Of a stretch of DNA of 64,000 bases, positions 63,592-64,000 are shown piece by piece. Origin of the DNA: Streptacidiphilus pinicola (GTDB taxonomy: Bacteria > Actinomycetota > Actinomycetes > Streptomycetales > Streptomycetaceae); NCBI RefSeq assembly GCF_003258295.1, contig NZ_QKYN01000065.1:62001-126000 (forward strand). The letters are read 5' to 3'. The position numbers and the translations under genes are program-made. The notes under the pieces are model-generated. The model saw only the letters and a program-made list of their open reading frames with translations, searched no databases and was not told the origin of the DNA. Position 1 is the stretch's first letter, and each line of letters opens with the position of its first letter.

Positions 63592-64000
63592 ATGACGACC
63601 CTTCAGGTACTCCGCGCCGCCGACCGCGTGGCCAGTCCCTGGAAGAACGGCGGCGGCGTGACCCGCGAGGTCGCGTCGTCGCCGTCGGGGGCGGCCGACT
63701 TCGACTGGCGCGTCAGCCTGGCCGACGTCGCCGACGGGGGCCCCTTCTCCGTCTTCGAGGGCATCGACCGCGTCATCACCGTCGTGGTGGGAGAGGGCAT
63801 GGCCCTCACCGTCGACGGGGTCGAGACCGTCGTCGCCGAGCGGTACCGGCCGTTCGCCTTCTCCGGGGACGCGACCACGGGCTGCCGCCTGCTCGGCGGC
63901 CCGCTGGTCGACTTCAACGTGATGACCCGCAGGGGCGCGGTCTCCGCGGAGGTGCGGTTCGTCCGCGACGGCACCGCCCTGTCGGGCACCACCCTCGCGA
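63592..64000 (+). CDS. HutD-family protein (truncated by window edge)
   Basis: The frame opens at ATG 63592, 2 bases after the ileS stop, and stays open to the window end (136 codons). MTTLQVLRAADRVASPWKNG and the following GGVTREVA, DWRVSLADVADGGPFS and FEGIDRVITVVVGEG match the cupin-fold HutD (Ves) family, named from histidine-utilisation loci but of unclear function. The closeness to ileS suggests translational coupling or read-through; nothing links it to tRNA charging. Confidence 0.82.
   Translation, partial: MTTLQVLRAADRVASPWKNGGGVTREVASSPSGAADFDWRVSLADVADGGPFSVFEGIDRVITVVVGEGMALTVDGVETVVAERYRPFAFSGDATTGCRLLGGPLVDFNVMTRRGAVSAEVRFVRDGTALSGTTLA

Overview
The window is high-GC DNA from an actinomycete of the Streptomyces/Kitasatospora/Streptacidiphilus type. 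Evidence: very strong G/C bias at third codon positions, frequent GTG starts, GTGA/ATGA stop-start overlaps, a his operon with the bifunctional isomerase PriA and no trpF, the small Streptomyces Trp modulator TrpM, an HGxxPAAW-type membrane protein in the trp cluster, a DasR-like site before a chitinase, and a T-box leader before ileS. I saw no insertion sequence, prophage, CRISPR array, rRNA or tRNA.

Layout. 1-7.6 kb: end of an unknown gene, then gltD and gltB (glutamate synthase) and an Lrp-type regulator, all reading left. 7.7-16.2 kb: aspartate ammonia-lyase, a VIT-family metal transporter, a FtsX/MacB-type ABC exporter divergent from a histidine kinase/response regulator pair, and a three-gene extracytoplasmic thiol-redox operon (His-rich DsbA-like protein, MauE, membrane-anchored DsbA). 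16.4-23.3 kb: hisI, trpE, a Trp-associated membrane protein, HGxxPAAW, DUF2752, trpC, trpM, trpB, trpA, all leftward. 23.3-33.1 kb: exported and surface functions (septum-formation-domain protein, GH18 chitinase, sialidase-like protein, TIGR03085 protein, PucR regulator divergent from a secreted lipase, MMPL transporter). 33.1-38.9 kb: his operon hisD-hisC-hisB-small membrane gene-hisH-priA-ridA-hisF. 39.2-44.8 kb: LON-domain protein, YbaK, a secreted beta-sandwich protein, an ABC-2 exporter, DUF2567, and an MBL-fold hydrolase. 44.8-55.6 kb: dnaE, MscS channel, EamA exporter divergent from a second Lrp, amino-acid permease, Na+/H+ antiporter, GNAT, rluD. 55.8-64 kb: polar amino-acid ABC importer, lspA, a TraR/DksA protein, the T-box and ileS, and the start of a HutD-family gene.

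How they work together. Much of the window is amino-acid metabolism: glutamate synthesis, aspartate deamination, Trp and His synthesis, amino-acid import and export, and isoleucyl-tRNA charging controlled by a tRNA-sensing riboswitch. Housekeeping genes (dnaE, lspA, rluD, ileS) alternate with accessory transport and secretion genes. The clearest features beyond routine annotation are paired or single palindromes in several regulator or transporter promoters, candidate leaderless promoters (aspA, VIT, hisD, rluD, eamA, possibly the LON gene), a redox operon whose first protein kept only one Cys of its CxxC and has a His-rich stretch, and two apparent breaks in familiar gene neighbourhoods (trpA without lgt; lspA and rluD separated by an ABC importer).
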